Part shown: one piece after another, positions 39,517 through 50,680 of the stretch
Layout of the letters: every line of letters starts with the position of its first letter
Position numbering within the stretch: position 1 is the first letter of the stretch
From: Granulosicoccus antarcticus IMCC3135
GTDB taxonomy: Bacteria; Pseudomonadota; Gammaproteobacteria; Granulosicoccales; Granulosicoccaceae
Assembly: GCF_002215215.1 (NCBI RefSeq)
Contig: NZ_CP018632.1
Coordinates: forward strand, 7,719,863 to 7,783,862
DNA: 64,000 nt
Reading direction: 5' to 3'
Notes under the pieces: model-generated
What the model was told of the DNA's origin: nothing
What the model saw: only the letters and a program-made list of their open reading frames with translations
The model's database searches: none
Position numbers and translations under genes: made by a program

Positions 39517-39593
39517 GGGTCTATTTAATCTCTTGAAATCTGCAGGGTCGGGTCAGTAAACGCTTCTAGCCGGTCTCCCCGGCCAGAGTGCAT

Positions 39594-40127
39594 TCAGCTG
39601 GCGACGGATTGTTCCAGTGCTGCTAGACGGCCGCGAATGGATCCGTCGATGACCAGGTCGCCAGTACGTATAATCGCACCGCCAATCAGATCTGGGTCAA
39701 CCTCGCTGGTTATCTTGACTTTACATGAGAGCCTTTTGCCCAGCGCTTCCACAATGCTAGAGGACTGCTCTTCGGTAAGTGCATAAGCACTTACTACATG
39801 AGCTTCCTCTTCACCCTGGGCTTCGCGCCGGAGCTGCTCGAATTGTTTAAACATATCCGGCAATGAAGCCAGTCGATCATTTTCTGCAAGCAGCTTCAGC
39901 AAACTGAGGCTGTCGCTGTCAAGTCCATCAGACACCGACGCAATAAGATCAGCTTTTGCCTGAGCAGTAATGCCAGGCTCAGCCAGTCTTGTACGTATAG
40001 CCTCGTCTTGAACAACCGAGGCCCAGTAGCCGAGGCGGCCAGACCATTGGTCGTAGCCACCACGCTCTGAAGCCAGCTCGAAAATGGCTCGCGCATAAGG
40101 TCTTGCTGTTGTCGATTCGGATGCCAT
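39594..40127 (-). CDS. atpH: ATP synthase F1 delta subunit
   Basis: A 177-residue delta subunit recognised by TARPYARAIFELASERG at the start and the C-terminal KITSEVDPDLIGGAIIRTGDLVIDGS that is diagnostic of the family. It connects F1 to the b-subunit stalk. A 117-bp gap to atpF contains no gene. Confidence 0.96.
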   Translation of the reverse strand: MASESTTARPYARAIFELASERGGYDQWSGRLGYWASVVQDEAIRTRLAEPGITAQAKADLIASVSDGLDSDSLSLLKLLAENDRLASLPDMFKQFEQLRREAQGEEEAHVVSAYALTEEQSSSIVEALGKRLSCKVKITSEVDPDLIGGAIIRTGDLVIDGSIRGRLAALEQSVAS

Positions 40128-40244
40128 GTTTCGTACCTGCCTATCGTTGCCGCTGTTCTGTGACGCTATTTTGTGCTACCCGGTTTTTCAATCAAACTCC
40201 CCGAGTCGCGATTCTTTAGTGCCTGCGCTGTTATATCAGCTGAT

Positions 40245-40715
40245 CTAGATCTGCTTAACGAGGTCGTCGATGACCGCGTTGTGCTTGTTCTGATCGACTT
40301 CACTCCCAAGAATTCGTCTTGCTCCTTCAACAGCCAGCAAGCCGACCTGCTTACGCAGACCTTCTTTAACACTGACTACTTCCAAGTCGATTTCTGTCTG
40401 GGCACTTTGCTTAAGTCTCTCACCTTCGGAGCGTGCTGCATCCTTGGATGTTTCGACCATCTCACTACCGCGTTTGTGTGCTTGAGCCACTATCTCTGCT
40501 GCTTGCGCCTTGGCATCCTGAAGCAGTACAGCGATTTCAGCTTCTGCTTCTTCGCGCTTCTGGGAGCCTTTCTCAGCATCAGCCAGCCCGCCCGCTATCA
40601 TCGCCTGCCTTTCTCGCAGTCCGTTGATAATAGGTGGCCAGACATACTTCATGCAGAAGAGAACGAACACGGCAAAGGAAATAGCCTGGCCGAGCAATGT
40701 CAGGTTCAGGTTCAT
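40245..40715 (-). CDS. atpF: ATP synthase Fo b subunit
   Basis: A 156-residue peripheral-stalk protein with one N-terminal membrane helix ([25 protein letters not shown]) and a long charged coiled coil (residues about 35-150). It dimerises and holds alpha-beta against rotation. The length matches E. coli AtpF. Confidence 0.97.
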   Translation of the reverse strand: MNLNLTLLGQAISFAVFVLFCMKYVWPPIINGLRERQAMIAGGLADAEKGSQKREEAEAEIAVLLQDAKAQAAEIVAQAHKRGSEMVETSKDAARSEGERLKQSAQTEIDLEVVSVKEGLRKQVGLLAVEGARRILGSEVDQNKHNAVIDDLVKQI

Positions 40716-40747
40716 ATGCCTTGCCTCTCGTTAGTTGATTTCTCTAA

Positions 40748-41029
<282 letters not shown>

Positions 41030-41069
41030 TTAAAAAGTAAGAGTGGTACTGGTGAACTAAAAACTACGA

Positions 41070-41960
<891 letters not shown>

Positions 41961-41990
41961 CTATAACTGCAACTTAATTTACTGAAAAAC

Positions 41991-42386
41991 TTATTTAGCT
42001 CCGGCGGCTTCTTGCCTACCGACTACAAGTGGCACGATCCAATTGCAAGTCTGCACCAAAGCAAAGCCAATGAACACCGCTGGAGCGTTCAAGGGTTTCA
42101 AGTTGATAAAGACCAACGTGAACATACCAGCTGTTAGCAACATTTTACCAGCAGCACCTGCATAAAACGACCGCACGATCAGTTGTGCTGCCCTTGCTAC
42201 CCGATACCTGAAGGCACGAAAAGCAAAATATGAATTCGGCAGAACGACTGTCATCCCGCCAAGGAAAGCAGCCAAAGCTACATCCTTATTCCAAAAAAAA
42301 CCTGCTAACCCTACCGAAACGGCCCCAACAAGCTGCCAGATCAATATAAGTCTGATAACACGCAACCGTTGTTCAACCTGTCGCAT
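41991..42386 (-). CDS. atpI: ATP synthase assembly protein I
   Basis: A 131-residue protein with four hydrophobic segments (RLILIWQLVGAVSVGLAGFF, VALAAFLGGMTVVLPNSYFAF and two more) at the usual position before atpB. AtpI is thought to help assemble the c ring and is dispensable in many bacteria. It is promoter-proximal in the atp operon. Confidence 0.9.
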   Translation of the reverse strand: MRQVEQRLRVIRLILIWQLVGAVSVGLAGFFWNKDVALAAFLGGMTVVLPNSYFAFRAFRYRVARAAQLIVRSFYAGAAGKMLLTAGMFTLVFINLKPLNAPAVFIGFALVQTCNWIVPLVVGRQEAAGAK

Positions 42387-42505
42387 GACTCAGTCCCGGG
42401 GTTTCTGCTATGAACGATGGCTGCATTCAGCTGCTCGTCCAACTTTGAACAGCGGCAGTATACCAGCGTTTTTTCTCTGTAAGACCGTTATCCATTCGAT
42501 TGTTT

Positions 42506-42511
42506 ATTATA
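42506..42511 (-). promoter_or_regulatory. Candidate -10 element for the atp operon
   Basis: On the minus strand TATAAT occurs exactly at 42511-42506, about 120 nt upstream of the atpI start in the 292-bp gap between parB and atpI. No good -35 is found 17 bp before it, so the call is weak. Confidence 0.3.
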
Positions 42512-42678
42512 GATTTTACCAATACTAACCAGCTCAGCACCTATAGTGCTCCATGATGCATCTGGTAGCTTGTACTTCGACAATCGGCAGGGAGTTATTA
42601 ACTGTTTGTCGATAACGGCATGTACATCATTCAAGTGAAGGGCAGATAACCCGTTTACTGGTCAGGCGATCAAAACAC

Positions 42679-43848
42679 TCACTTTATATGTGCAAGTATG
42701 CCCTGCAGCTCCGCCACCGAAGCGTAATTGATCTCAAGCTTGCCTCGGCCGGTCGACTTGTGCTGAATGCGTACTTTTGCACCCAGCTTCTCACCCAGCT
42801 TCTTGCTTAATCTTTCAATATCCGGATCGGCAATGGCTGCAGACTTGCGAGTCGGAGCCTCACTACCCTCCTCTGCGATCTCTCGAACCATTTTTTCCAC
42901 AGCTCGCACAGTGAGCCCGTTCTTGATCACCTCCTTGGCTAGCGCATGCTGTCGATCACGCGGCGCACCGAGTATGGCCCGTGCATGGCCCATTTCCAGC
43001 TCGCCCTTGTCAACCAGCACCTTGACTTCATCATGTAACTCCAGGAGTCGCATGAGGTTGGTGACCGAAGCACGTGAACGCCCCACGGATTCGGCGACAG
43101 CCTTGTGCGTCATACCGAATTCATCACACAACCGTTCGAAGGCAGCGGCCTCTTCCAGCGGGTTGAGATCTTTGCGTTGTATGTTTTCGATGACAGACAC
43201 CGCAGCTACAGATTTATCAGGCATGTCACGAATAATGGCGGGGATTTCGGCCATACCGGCCAACTGAGCCGCTCTCCAGCGACGCTCGCCAGCCACAAGC
43301 TCAAAAGCGCCCGCAAAGGGTCGCACGATAATTGGCTGAATCAACCCTTCTGCCTTGATGGAGTCTGCCAGTTCCTGCAACAACTCCTGGTCGAACAGAC
43401 GTCTTGGCTGGTAACTACCACGCCGAATCTGATCAACGCCGACCATACGGAAGCGATCACTGGTACCTGCAACCGTGACATCAGGCTGTGTTGCCGCAAC
43501 TTCCGACTTTTCGGTCGCTGGCACAGATGCCTTAGCGTTCGATTCCGGAGCCGAAAACATATCAACGGTAGGTTGTGATTGTCCCGACTGAGCTTTGCTT
43601 CCTGCAGTGTTTACGCTTTCAGACTGCTTGACTGCATCGGAGTTGATGTCCTGTGCCGGGCCTTGCGCAGCTGCTGGCGACTGAGCTGCCTCAACCGTCT
43701 TCTGAGTCGGCTCATCAACAGGTGCGACCGGCTTTTGTGCAGGTTCTGACTGATTTGCCGGCGACTCTGTGGGCTTGCTGGCTCTTTCGCGACTGGAACC
43801 ACCTAACAAGGCATCCAGATTGCGGCCCATGCGGGGTCGTTTAGCCAT
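42679..43848 (-). CDS. parB: Chromosome partitioning protein ParB with long N-terminal linker
   Basis: A 389-residue ParB. After RPRMGRNLDALLGG comes a Pro/Gln/Ser/Ala-rich, probably disordered stretch to about residue 130, then the CTPase domain (GERRWRAAQLAG, ENIQRKDLNPLEEA), helix-turn-helix (KAVAESVGRSRASVTNLMRLL) and C-terminal dimer domain. Typical chromosomal ParB has about 290 residues, so the linker adds roughly 100. It binds parS sites and is acted on by ParA. It overlaps parA by 8 bp. Confidence 0.96.
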   Translation of the reverse strand: MAKRPRMGRNLDALLGGSSRERASKPTESPANQSEPAQKPVAPVDEPTQKTVEAAQSPAAAQGPAQDINSDAVKQSESVNTAGSKAQSGQSQPTVDMFSAPESNAKASVPATEKSEVAATQPDVTVAGTSDRFRMVGVDQIRRGSYQPRRLFDQELLQELADSIKAEGLIQPIIVRPFAGAFELVAGERRWRAAQLAGMAEIPAIIRDMPDKSVAAVSVIENIQRKDLNPLEEAAAFERLCDEFGMTHKAVAESVGRSRASVTNLMRLLELHDEVKVLVDKGELEMGHARAILGAPRDRQHALAKEVIKNGLTVRAVEKMVREIAEEGSEAPTRKSAAIADPDIERLSKKLGEKLGAKVRIQHKSTGRGKLEINYASVAELQGILAHIK

Positions 43849-44929
43849 CGGCAGATTCGGTATCAGGTGTCACAGTCGGTGGAATGTTGGCCGATTGCAC
43901 AGAGTCTTTGTGTTTTTCGTCCTGCTCGCCTGCATTCCCGGACTGATCGGGCATGCCGATATCCAGATGCTCGGCGTCAGCAAGCGGTGCTTCAACAACA
44001 TCACCATCGACCGGCTTCTGAGGCGACTCCTGGTGCTCAGCAGCAGGCAATTCCGCGGCGGAGTCAACAACCGGCTCGCCTTCTGATGCTTCTGATGCTT
44101 CCAGTACTTCCGCTGGATCTACAACTGCTGCCGCAACAGGCTCAGCAGCGGCAGCCTTCGCTGCCCGACTTAACTGGCGCAGTATTTCACCAGCCAGCGC
44201 CAGGTAGGCCAGAGCGCCACGCGAGGTACGGTCGTACTGCATGATGGAAATACCGTGGCTCGGCGCCTCGGCCAGCCGCACGTTACGTGGCACGACCGTG
44301 CGAAAAACCTGATCGCCAAAATGCTGAATCAACTGTGCAGACACCTCGATACCCAGACGGTTGCGACCGTCGTACATGGTGCGTAGCAAACCTTCGATAG
44401 CCAGATCCGGATTAACGCTTTCACGTACTCCTTCAATGGTCTCAAGCAAGGCTGACAAACCTTCCAGCGCATAATATTCGCACTGAACAGGGACCAACAC
44501 GCTGTCCGATGCGACAAATGCATTCAGTGTAAGGATGTTGAGCGAAGGTGGGCAATCAATGAGAATGAAGTCATAGTCATCTCTGACGACTTCCAGAGCC
44601 TGGTGCAGACGCTGTTCACGCTGCTCCATGTTCATCAGCTCCACCTCAGCCGCTGTCAGATCCGAATTGGCCGGCAACACATCACAGCCATTTTCAGGAG
44701 ACTTCTGTGCTGCCTCCTTGACCGACATTCCGTCGACCAGCACCTCGAATATTCCGGCTTCGACTTCATACTTGTCGATACCGCAACCCATGGTTGCATT
44801 TCCCTGAGGATCCAGATCAATCAACAAGACCCGTTTCTGCATGCTGGCAAGTGCAGCAGACAGATTAACAGTCGTGGTGGTTTTTCCAACTCCGCCTTTC
44901 TGGTTGGCTACGGCGATAATTCGGCTCAT
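43841..44929 (-). CDS. parA: Chromosome partitioning ATPase ParA with acidic C-terminal tail
   Basis: A 362-residue ParA/Soj ATPase. The deviant Walker A KGGVGKTT is at residues 11-18, and DFILIDCPPSL at about 120-130. The usual domain ends near residue 255; the remaining 107 residues are rich in Glu, Ala, Asp, Ser and Pro with no predicted fold, an unusual extension. Start ATG 44929 (MSRIIAVANQKGG) is preferred over 44968. It sits 17 bp after rsmG in the mnmG-rsmG-parA-parB order. Confidence 0.96.
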   Translation of the reverse strand: MSRIIAVANQKGGVGKTTTTVNLSAALASMQKRVLLIDLDPQGNATMGCGIDKYEVEAGIFEVLVDGMSVKEAAQKSPENGCDVLPANSDLTAAEVELMNMEQREQRLHQALEVVRDDYDFILIDCPPSLNILTLNAFVASDSVLVPVQCEYYALEGLSALLETIEGVRESVNPDLAIEGLLRTMYDGRNRLGIEVSAQLIQHFGDQVFRTVVPRNVRLAEAPSHGISIMQYDRTSRGALAYLALAGEILRQLSRAAKAAAAEPVAAAVVDPAEVLEASEASEGEPVVDSAAELPAAEHQESPQKPVDGDVVEAPLADAEHLDIGMPDQSGNAGEQDEKHKDSVQSANIPPTVTPDTESADG

Positions 44930-44946
44930 TGGCGCAGTGTAATCCA

Positions 44947-45621
44947 TTATCCGTGCTGTCGTCGGCACAGTGCGACATGTCTTGCCGAATCTGTGCCGGG
45001 AACGTCAACCTGAACAAGTTCTGACAAGGTATAAGCGGAGCCCAGGGACACTGGTAAACGTTCGGCATGACCCAGCATTACTGCGACAAGGCCATCTGGT
45101 GCACATAAAGGCTCGGCCACTTTCAGAAAGTCGACAGGCGCCGTGAAGGCTCTGGACAAGACCATATGAGCAGAATCTGTCACGTTTTCTACACGATCAT
45201 GCAAAACGGTGACGTTACGCACGCCAAGTTCCATTAATGCCTGTTGCTGAAACCGTATTTTTTTGCCATTGGACTCGATCGACAAAAACCGAAGATCCGG
45301 TCGCACCAGCGCCAACGGCAATACCGGCAACCCCGCCCCAGTACCGATATCCATGACGTCGTACTGCGAATCGTCGGCAGCGCTGCTCGCTGGCAGCCAG
45401 CGACTCATGATCAGACTATCCAGCAAATGTCGATCTACCATGGTCAACGGATCACGAACCGCCGTCAGGTTGTACACCTTGTTCCATTTCGACAACAAGG
45501 CAACCAGCGACACCAGCTGCAAGCGCTGACTGGCCGGTATCTCTGGCACACCAAAGCCTGCCAGCTGCTGCAGACCACGCTCCAGAGCTTCGTTCAATTC
45601 ACTTTCAGCAATCACAGGCAA
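44947..45621 (-). CDS. rsmG: 16S rRNA (guanine-527-N7)-methyltransferase
   Basis: A 224-residue class I methyltransferase with the SAM motif MDIGTGAGLPVLPLAL, the N-terminal YNLTAVRDPLTMVDRHLLDSL that is characteristic of RsmG/GidB, and VLSRAFTAPVDFL. It methylates G527 of 16S rRNA. It lies 15 bp downstream of mnmG. Confidence 0.97.
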   Translation of the reverse strand: MPVIAESELNEALERGLQQLAGFGVPEIPASQRLQLVSLVALLSKWNKVYNLTAVRDPLTMVDRHLLDSLIMSRWLPASSAADDSQYDVMDIGTGAGLPVLPLALVRPDLRFLSIESNGKKIRFQQQALMELGVRNVTVLHDRVENVTDSAHMVLSRAFTAPVDFLKVAEPLCAPDGLVAVMLGHAERLPVSLGSAYTLSELVQVDVPGTDSARHVALCRRQHG

Positions 45622-45636
45622 TTCGTCAGGAAGGTT

Positions 45637-47547
45637 TCAGGCACTTTTTTTCAGTGATTGTTTTTTAAGATGTACCAGCAGCAAAGAGATAGCTGCCGGT
45701 GTTACACCCGAAATGCGTGAGGCCTGGCCGATGGTGCCCGGGCGATGCTCGGTAAACTTCTGTCGCACCTCATTGGATAAACCACCAACCGTTGCGTAAT
45801 CGAGCGAGTCTGACAGAACGATATCTTGTTGCGTCAGGGTCTTGTCGATGTCGGCCTGCTGGCGATCCAGATACCCGGCGTACTTGCCCTGAATCTCAAC
45901 CTGATCGATGACTTGCGCAGGCAAGCTAGCCAAATCAGGTGACACGATTTCCAGTAACTGAGCCAGTCTGACTTCCGGCATCTTCAGTAAATCAGTCAAT
46001 CGCCTCTCACGTGACAGGCTCAAACCGGTGTGTTCATTCAAGGCAGCAGCTTCTGGCGTGTCCTTGCGCACCCACAAACCCTGCAGAGTTGCTTTCAAGG
46101 ATTCCACTGCCTCGGCCTTCTCACTGAAAGCCTGCCAACGCGAATCATTGACCAGACCCATATGGCGACCCAACTCAGTCAGCCGCAAGTCGGCATTGTC
46201 TTCACGCAGCTTCAGACGATATTCAGCACGACTGGTAAACATGCGATACGGCTCACGCGTACCACGCGTAATAAGGTCATCAATCAGAACACCAATATAG
46301 GCTTCGTCGCGACGCGGCGTCCAGGCATCCAGACCCTTGACCTGACGGGCGGCATTGAGTCCGGCAATCAATCCCTGTGCGGCCGCTTCTTCGTAGCCGG
46401 TAGTGCCATTTATCTGCCCAGCGAAATACAAACCAGCCACGGTTTTGGTCTCAAGCGAGGCTCGCAAACCACGTGGATCGAAGAAATCGTATTCGATGGC
46501 ATAGCCCGGGCGGGTGATATGCGCTTTTTCAAAGCCACGCATAGATTGCACATATTCGATCTGTACATCAAATGGCAGACTGGTTGAAATGCCATTGGGA
46601 TAGACCTCATGGGTGTTCAGCCCTTCTGGCTCGATGAAGACCTGATGTGAGTCCTTATCGGCGAAGCGTACAACCTTGTCCTCGATGGACGGGCAGTACC
46701 GCGGACCGACACCTTCGATGTCACCCGAAAACAAGGGTGATCGGTGCAGATTGTTCTGAATGATGTCGTGTGTACGCTGATTGGTCTCGGTTATATGACA
46801 GTGAACCTGCTCGGGGTGATCATCCACGCTGCCAAGATAGGAAAACACCGGTCGCGGAGTATCACCGGGCTGAGCCTGCAGGGTGCTGTAATCAATAGTA
46901 CGACCGTCAATACGTGGCGGCGTCCCTGTCTTGAGGCGCCCAGTCTCGAATGGCATTTCTCGCAATCGGTGCGCCAGCGTCATGGCAGGTGGATCACCCG
47001 CACGCCCACCGGCATGATTAGCTTCACCGACATGGATCTTGCCGGCCAGGAAAGTACCCACAGTCATGACAACGCTTCTTGCGTGGAAATGCACACCCAG
47101 CTGAGTAATGACACCCGTGACCTGCACCTCTGCAGAGCCTGCACCAGAAACGGGCGTCAGAATAAGATCATCGACCGCTTGCTGGAACAAAGTCAGATTG
47201 GGTTGATTTTCCAGAGTTTTGCGAATTGCTACCCGATACAGCTGCCGATCAGCCTGCGCACGGGTCGCCCGTACAGCGGGGCCCTTACGCGAATTGAGCG
47301 TGCGAAAATGGATACCGGCCTGATCTGCAGCCATACCCATGGCACCACCCAGTGCATCGATTTCCCGAACCAGATGCCCTTTGCCGATACCACCGATTGC
47401 CGGGTTACAGCTCATCTGACCCAGGGTGTCTATATTATGAGTCAGCAGCAATGTGCTGGCACCGGTCCGCGCTGCCGCCAATGCGGCCTCTGTGCCGGCA
47501 TGACCACCACCGACCACGATCACGTCAAAGACTGTTGGGTACTGCAT
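45637..47547 (-). CDS. mnmG: tRNA U34 carboxymethylaminomethyl-modifying enzyme, FAD subunit
   Basis: A 636-residue flavoprotein with the FAD motif [12 protein letters not shown], the MnmG signature [15 protein letters not shown] and [17 protein letters not shown], plus TSRAEYRL in the C-terminal third. With MnmE it installs cmnm5 on wobble uridines. It begins the mnmG-rsmG-parAB unit. Confidence 0.98.
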   Translation of the reverse strand: MQYPTVFDVIVVGGGHAGTEAALAAARTGASTLLLTHNIDTLGQMSCNPAIGGIGKGHLVREIDALGGAMGMAADQAGIHFRTLNSRKGPAVRATRAQADRQLYRVAIRKTLENQPNLTLFQQAVDDLILTPVSGAGSAEVQVTGVITQLGVHFHARSVVMTVGTFLAGKIHVGEANHAGGRAGDPPAMTLAHRLREMPFETGRLKTGTPPRIDGRTIDYSTLQAQPGDTPRPVFSYLGSVDDHPEQVHCHITETNQRTHDIIQNNLHRSPLFSGDIEGVGPRYCPSIEDKVVRFADKDSHQVFIEPEGLNTHEVYPNGISTSLPFDVQIEYVQSMRGFEKAHITRPGYAIEYDFFDPRGLRASLETKTVAGLYFAGQINGTTGYEEAAAQGLIAGLNAARQVKGLDAWTPRRDEAYIGVLIDDLITRGTREPYRMFTSRAEYRLKLREDNADLRLTELGRHMGLVNDSRWQAFSEKAEAVESLKATLQGLWVRKDTPEAAALNEHTGLSLSRERRLTDLLKMPEVRLAQLLEIVSPDLASLPAQVIDQVEIQGKYAGYLDRQQADIDKTLTQQDIVLSDSLDYATVGGLSNEVRQKFTEHRPGTIGQASRISGVTPAAISLLLVHLKKQSLKKSA

Positions 47548-47574
47548 GTTGATACTCGCTCGCTACAGCATGCC

Positions 47575-47602
47575 ATTATAGAGCTATGGGCACTGATTGA
47601 AA
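47575..47602 (-). promoter_or_regulatory. Candidate sigma-70 promoter of mnmG
   Basis: On the minus strand a perfect TATAAT is at 47580-47575, preceded at 16 bp by a poor -35 TTTCAA. It is 28 nt upstream of the mnmG start codon. The -10 is strong, the -35 weak. Confidence 0.45.
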
Positions 47603-47764
47603 GTGTCGGGCGTGGATAGAACCTTGCCACAGGTCGCATTGACCCCTACTTTCAGTGCCATCAACCGACTATGTAGACTCAAACCTCGCTGCCAGCCCAC
47701 CGGACAGCCAATTGTGACCCTACACTGCCTTCCCAGCACTGACATTACCGAGCTTCCAGCTACC

Positions 47765-49678
47765 GTGTCCAACTCCACAGAAAATCCTGAAACCCAGACA
47801 ACTGCACCTGCAGAAAAATCTGCCTGGAAAACGCTTTCTGGCTTGTTGCCATTCATGGCACCTTACCGAGGCCGAGTCATCCTGGCAGGTTCGGCACTGC
47901 TGGTGGCCGCAGCGGCAACGCTCACCATACCGACAGCTTTCAGATTTCTGATTGATCGTGGCTTCAGCCTACCGGCAAACGTGGCCACGGATGCCTCTGC
48001 AAGCGCCACTGCAATGGCAGACTCGGGAATTGCGGCAGGGCAAGTGAACAGTGTTTTTCTGGGTTTGTTCGCGGTTGCATTGATACTCGCACTGGCAACG
48101 GCCCTTCGCTATTACTGCGTCTCCTGGCTGGGTGATCGCATCACAGCAGATTTGCGACAGGCCGTTTACTCCCAGGTACTTCGACAAGACCCGGTGTTCT
48201 TTGAAACACTGCGTACCGGTGAGGTGCAATCACGACTGTCCAGCGACACGACACTGATCCAGTCCCTGATCGGCTCCAGCATTTCACTGGGCCTGCGTAA
48301 TTCCTTACTCTTTGTCGGCGCTCTGGGTTTGATGATCTGGACCAGCCCGCATCTGGCCAGCATCATCGTCGGACTGCTGGTCCTGGTGGTCGTCCCCATC
48401 ATGGTTTTCGGACGCCGTGTACGCAAACTCTCCAAAGACAGTCAGGATAAGCTGGCCGATACCGGTGCACTTGCCAATGAAACCCTCAATGCCATGTCCA
48501 CGGTACAAAGCTATGTCCGTGAAAACATGGAAAGTGATCGCTATTCTCAGGCCACCAATGCCGCCTTTGATAGCGCCATTCGTCGTAACCGTAATCGCTC
48601 CTATCTGACAGCCCTGGCGATTACGCTGATCTTTGGCATTATCGTATTCGTGCTGTGGCTCGGTGCGCAGGCAGTTATTGATGGCCGTATGTCACCCGGT
48701 TTGCTGACTCAATTCATGCTCTATGCCGCTTTGGTAGCAGGCTCTACCGGCGCACTGGCTGAAGTTCTGGGCGATGTTCAACGTGCCGCTGGTGCCACCG
48801 AACGACTGCTGGAACTACTGCATGCGCAACCTGCCATTGCCTCGGGCAAGCAATCTCTTGTCGCAAGCAGCACGGCTGATGTGGCAGGCCTTGGTGCGCG
48901 AGTGGACTTCAACAACGTCAATTTCAGCTACCCCAGTCGCCCTGGCGAGCAGGCCCTGGAAGAACTGAGCTTCACGATCGAACCTGGGCAGACCGTTGCC
49001 TTGGTTGGACCATCAGGCGCTGGCAAAACGACGGTCCTGCAATTGTTATTGCGATTTTATGATCCGCGCTCTGGCAGCATCTCGCTCGACAATAGTGCCA
49101 TCGACTCTTTGAAGTTGAACGAACTACGCGAAGCCATCGGCTTCGTCTCCCAGGACAGCGTCGTGTTCTCGGACGATGTCTATGCCAATCTGCGCTACGG
49201 CAAGCCGGACGCCACCGATGAGGAAGTTCGCCAGGCTGCCAGTGATGCTCAGGCTCTGGATTTCATCGAACGTCTGCCCGATGGGTTCAACACCTACCTG
49301 GGTGAAAAAGGCGTGCGTCTGTCTGGCGGGCAACGCCAACGCTTGTCCATTGCCCGAGCCTTGCTCAAGAATCCGCCACTGCTGCTATTGGATGAGGCAA
49401 CCAGTGCCCTGGATGCTGAAAGTGAACGCAAGGTTCAAATGGCATTGGAGCGTGCCATGAGTGGTCGCACCACACTGGTTATCGCGCACCGACTAGCCAC
49501 GATCGTCAATGCTGATCGAATTCTGGTCATGGACGAAGGCCGGATCATCGAGTCCGGCAATCATCAGGAATTGCTGGCCGGCAATGGCCTGTACGCAAAG
49601 CTTGCATCCATGCAATTCAATGCAGCAGAATTTCACCCTGCCGTCGAAGCCGTGAGGGTCGCCAATTCGCCATGCTGA
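47765..49678 (+). CDS. MsbA-like ABC exporter (fused permease and ATPase)
   Basis: A protein of about 637 residues: six transmembrane helices in the first 330 residues, then an ATPase domain with Walker A GPSGAGKTT, signature LSGGQRQRLSIARALL, Walker B LLLLDEATSALD and a switch histidine in IAHRLATI. It is a type I exporter half-transporter that dimerises; related proteins move lipids or drugs. The start is uncertain: the open frame reaches ATG 47597 but its first 56 residues resemble no transporter; GTG 47765 (VSNSTENPE) was taken and GTG 47714 is another option. It is divergent from mnmG. Confidence 0.9.
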   Translation: MSNSTENPETQTTAPAEKSAWKTLSGLLPFMAPYRGRVILAGSALLVAAAATLTIPTAFRFLIDRGFSLPANVATDASASATAMADSGIAAGQVNSVFLGLFAVALILALATALRYYCVSWLGDRITADLRQAVYSQVLRQDPVFFETLRTGEVQSRLSSDTTLIQSLIGSSISLGLRNSLLFVGALGLMIWTSPHLASIIVGLLVLVVVPIMVFGRRVRKLSKDSQDKLADTGALANETLNAMSTVQSYVRENMESDRYSQATNAAFDSAIRRNRNRSYLTALAITLIFGIIVFVLWLGAQAVIDGRMSPGLLTQFMLYAALVAGSTGALAEVLGDVQRAAGATERLLELLHAQPAIASGKQSLVASSTADVAGLGARVDFNNVNFSYPSRPGEQALEELSFTIEPGQTVALVGPSGAGKTTVLQLLLRFYDPRSGSISLDNSAIDSLKLNELREAIGFVSQDSVVFSDDVYANLRYGKPDATDEEVRQAASDAQALDFIERLPDGFNTYLGEKGVRLSGGQRQRLSIARALLKNPPLLLLDEATSALDAESERKVQMALERAMSGRTTLVIAHRLATIVNADRILVMDEGRIIESGNHQELLAGNGLYAKLASMQFNAAEFHPAVEAVRVANSPC

Positions 49679-49829
49679 CACTGATTGACTGATGCCAGAA
49701 TCGCCCGGTCTACCGCTACGGTTGCCGCCTTCGACGATGAGGCAAGCAAAGAAACAACTCTCAGGAATGTCAGAAGCCAGCTTGATCGTGAATTGACTGC
49801 AGTTTCTTGAGTTTTTGAATCCAATGAAT

Positions 49830-49848
49830 CATAATGATAATCATTAGC
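49830..49848. promoter_or_regulatory. Fur box upstream of the HmoA-like gene
   Basis: CATAATGATAATCATTAGC matches the 19-bp Fur consensus GATAATGATAATCATTATC at 17 positions. It lies 47 bp upstream of the start codon at 49895, over the likely promoter, which indicates repression by Fur when iron is sufficient. Confidence 0.9.
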
Positions 49849-49894
49849 ATTTGAGTGTCACAGTGCTGATACCACCTAATAGAGACTCATCATC

Positions 49895-50224
49895 ATGTTC
49901 ATAGCCATGAATCGGTTCAAGATTCGTCCCGGTAGTGAAAAAGCCTTTGAAGCCATTTGGGAATCTCGGGATTCTCACCTGAATGAAGTTCCGGGGTTTA
50001 AGGAGTTTCATTTGTTGCGCGGCCCCGAAGCTGAAGACTACACACTCTATTCCTCACACACCGTCTGGCGTTCGAAGGAAAGTTTCGATGCCTGGACACA
50101 TTCCGAGGCATTCAAAAAAGCTCATAAAGGTGCTGGTAGCCATGGAGATGTCTATTTAGAGCATCCGCAGTTTGAGGGATTTGAAGTCGTGCAGGCATCA
50201 AGCCGCGCTGAAAGCACGGCTTAG
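49895..50224 (+). CDS. Antibiotic-biosynthesis-monooxygenase-fold protein, HmoA/IsdG-like
   Basis: A 109-residue ferredoxin-fold protein. FIAMNRFKIRPGSEKAFEAIW, GFKEFHLLRGPEAEDYTLYSSHTVW and the end region FEVVQ resemble HmoA/IsdG-type monooxygenases, some of which degrade heme and release iron. The Fur box before it and the heme operon next door support a heme-breakdown role. A general ABM-domain protein is the alternative. It is convergent with hemP. Confidence 0.83.
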   Translation: MFIAMNRFKIRPGSEKAFEAIWESRDSHLNEVPGFKEFHLLRGPEAEDYTLYSSHTVWRSKESFDAWTHSEAFKKAHKGAGSHGDVYLEHPQFEGFEVVQASSRAESTA

Positions 50225-50239
50225 CTAAAGAATCGTGGA

Positions 50240-50271
50240 ATCGACTTGGAGCAATGTAGCTCCGAGCCGAT
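50240..50271. terminator. Hairpin between HmoA-like gene and hemP
   Basis: ATCGACTTGGAGC (50240-50252) can pair imperfectly with GCTCCGAGCCGAT (50259-50271) around a 6-base loop. It lies between the two convergent stops. A short A-run follows, but no strong T-run, so it is only a candidate terminator. Confidence 0.4.
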
Positions 50272-50292
50272 GAAAAAGCTCTGAATTTCAGC

Positions 50293-50508
50293 CTATTTGG
50301 TCAAGATGAGCTTTTCATTACGCGTGATACGCAATACGTATTCCGCTCCCTGATGCTTGATTCGCAAAGTACGCCTCCCACCTAACAAGTCGACAGCCTT
50401 GATACTGTCGTTGACAGACAGGCTCTGCCCGTCGCCAGGCTCCTCGATTGCGGGAACGATTTGACCGACGCTGGATCTGGATAGTTTGCTGATCACATTA
50501 ACTCTCAT
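50293..50508 (-). CDS. hemP: Hemin uptake protein HemP
   Basis: A 71-residue protein with the HemP core DLLGGRRTLRIKHQGAEYVL followed by RITRNEKLILTK, which is diagnostic. HemP/HmuP proteins act in heme uptake, in some bacteria as activators of the receptor gene. Its promoter has a Fur-box-like site at 50618-50636, 110 bp upstream. It is downstream of hmuV but probably has its own promoter. Confidence 0.9.
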   Translation of the reverse strand: MRVNVISKLSRSSVGQIVPAIEEPGDGQSLSVNDSIKAVDLLGGRRTLRIKHQGAEYVLRITRNEKLILTK

Positions 50509-50617
50509 CGCTTCTGGACTTGCTAAGATCCTCTGGTTTCACACAAGGCTGAAAACAGATTGCGAAGCCCACTCCGGGAAAACTGCCTGATGGCTCTGGA
50601 TTCATCTTACTACAAAC

Positions 50618-50636
50618 AATAATGATTCTCATTAAG
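50618..50636. promoter_or_regulatory. Fur-box-like site upstream of hemP
   Basis: AATAATGATTCTCATTAAG matches the 19-bp Fur consensus at 14 positions and lies between the hmuV stop (50681) and the hemP start (50508). Its position fits repression of hemP transcription. Confidence 0.7.
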
Positions 50637-50680
50637 ATTTGATGGCAAAATACCCGTCTTCACGTTTCAATACATCACAC

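Noticed and set aside
43065..43080. parS-like CACGTG near 43072 in parB
   Set aside because: Only the central six bases match; the flanks do not fit TGTTTCACGTGAAACA. No convincing parS was seen near parAB.
46744..47619. Plus-strand 291-codon frame opposite mnmG
   Set aside because: It lies entirely antisense to a clearly conserved gene, and its product has no known features.
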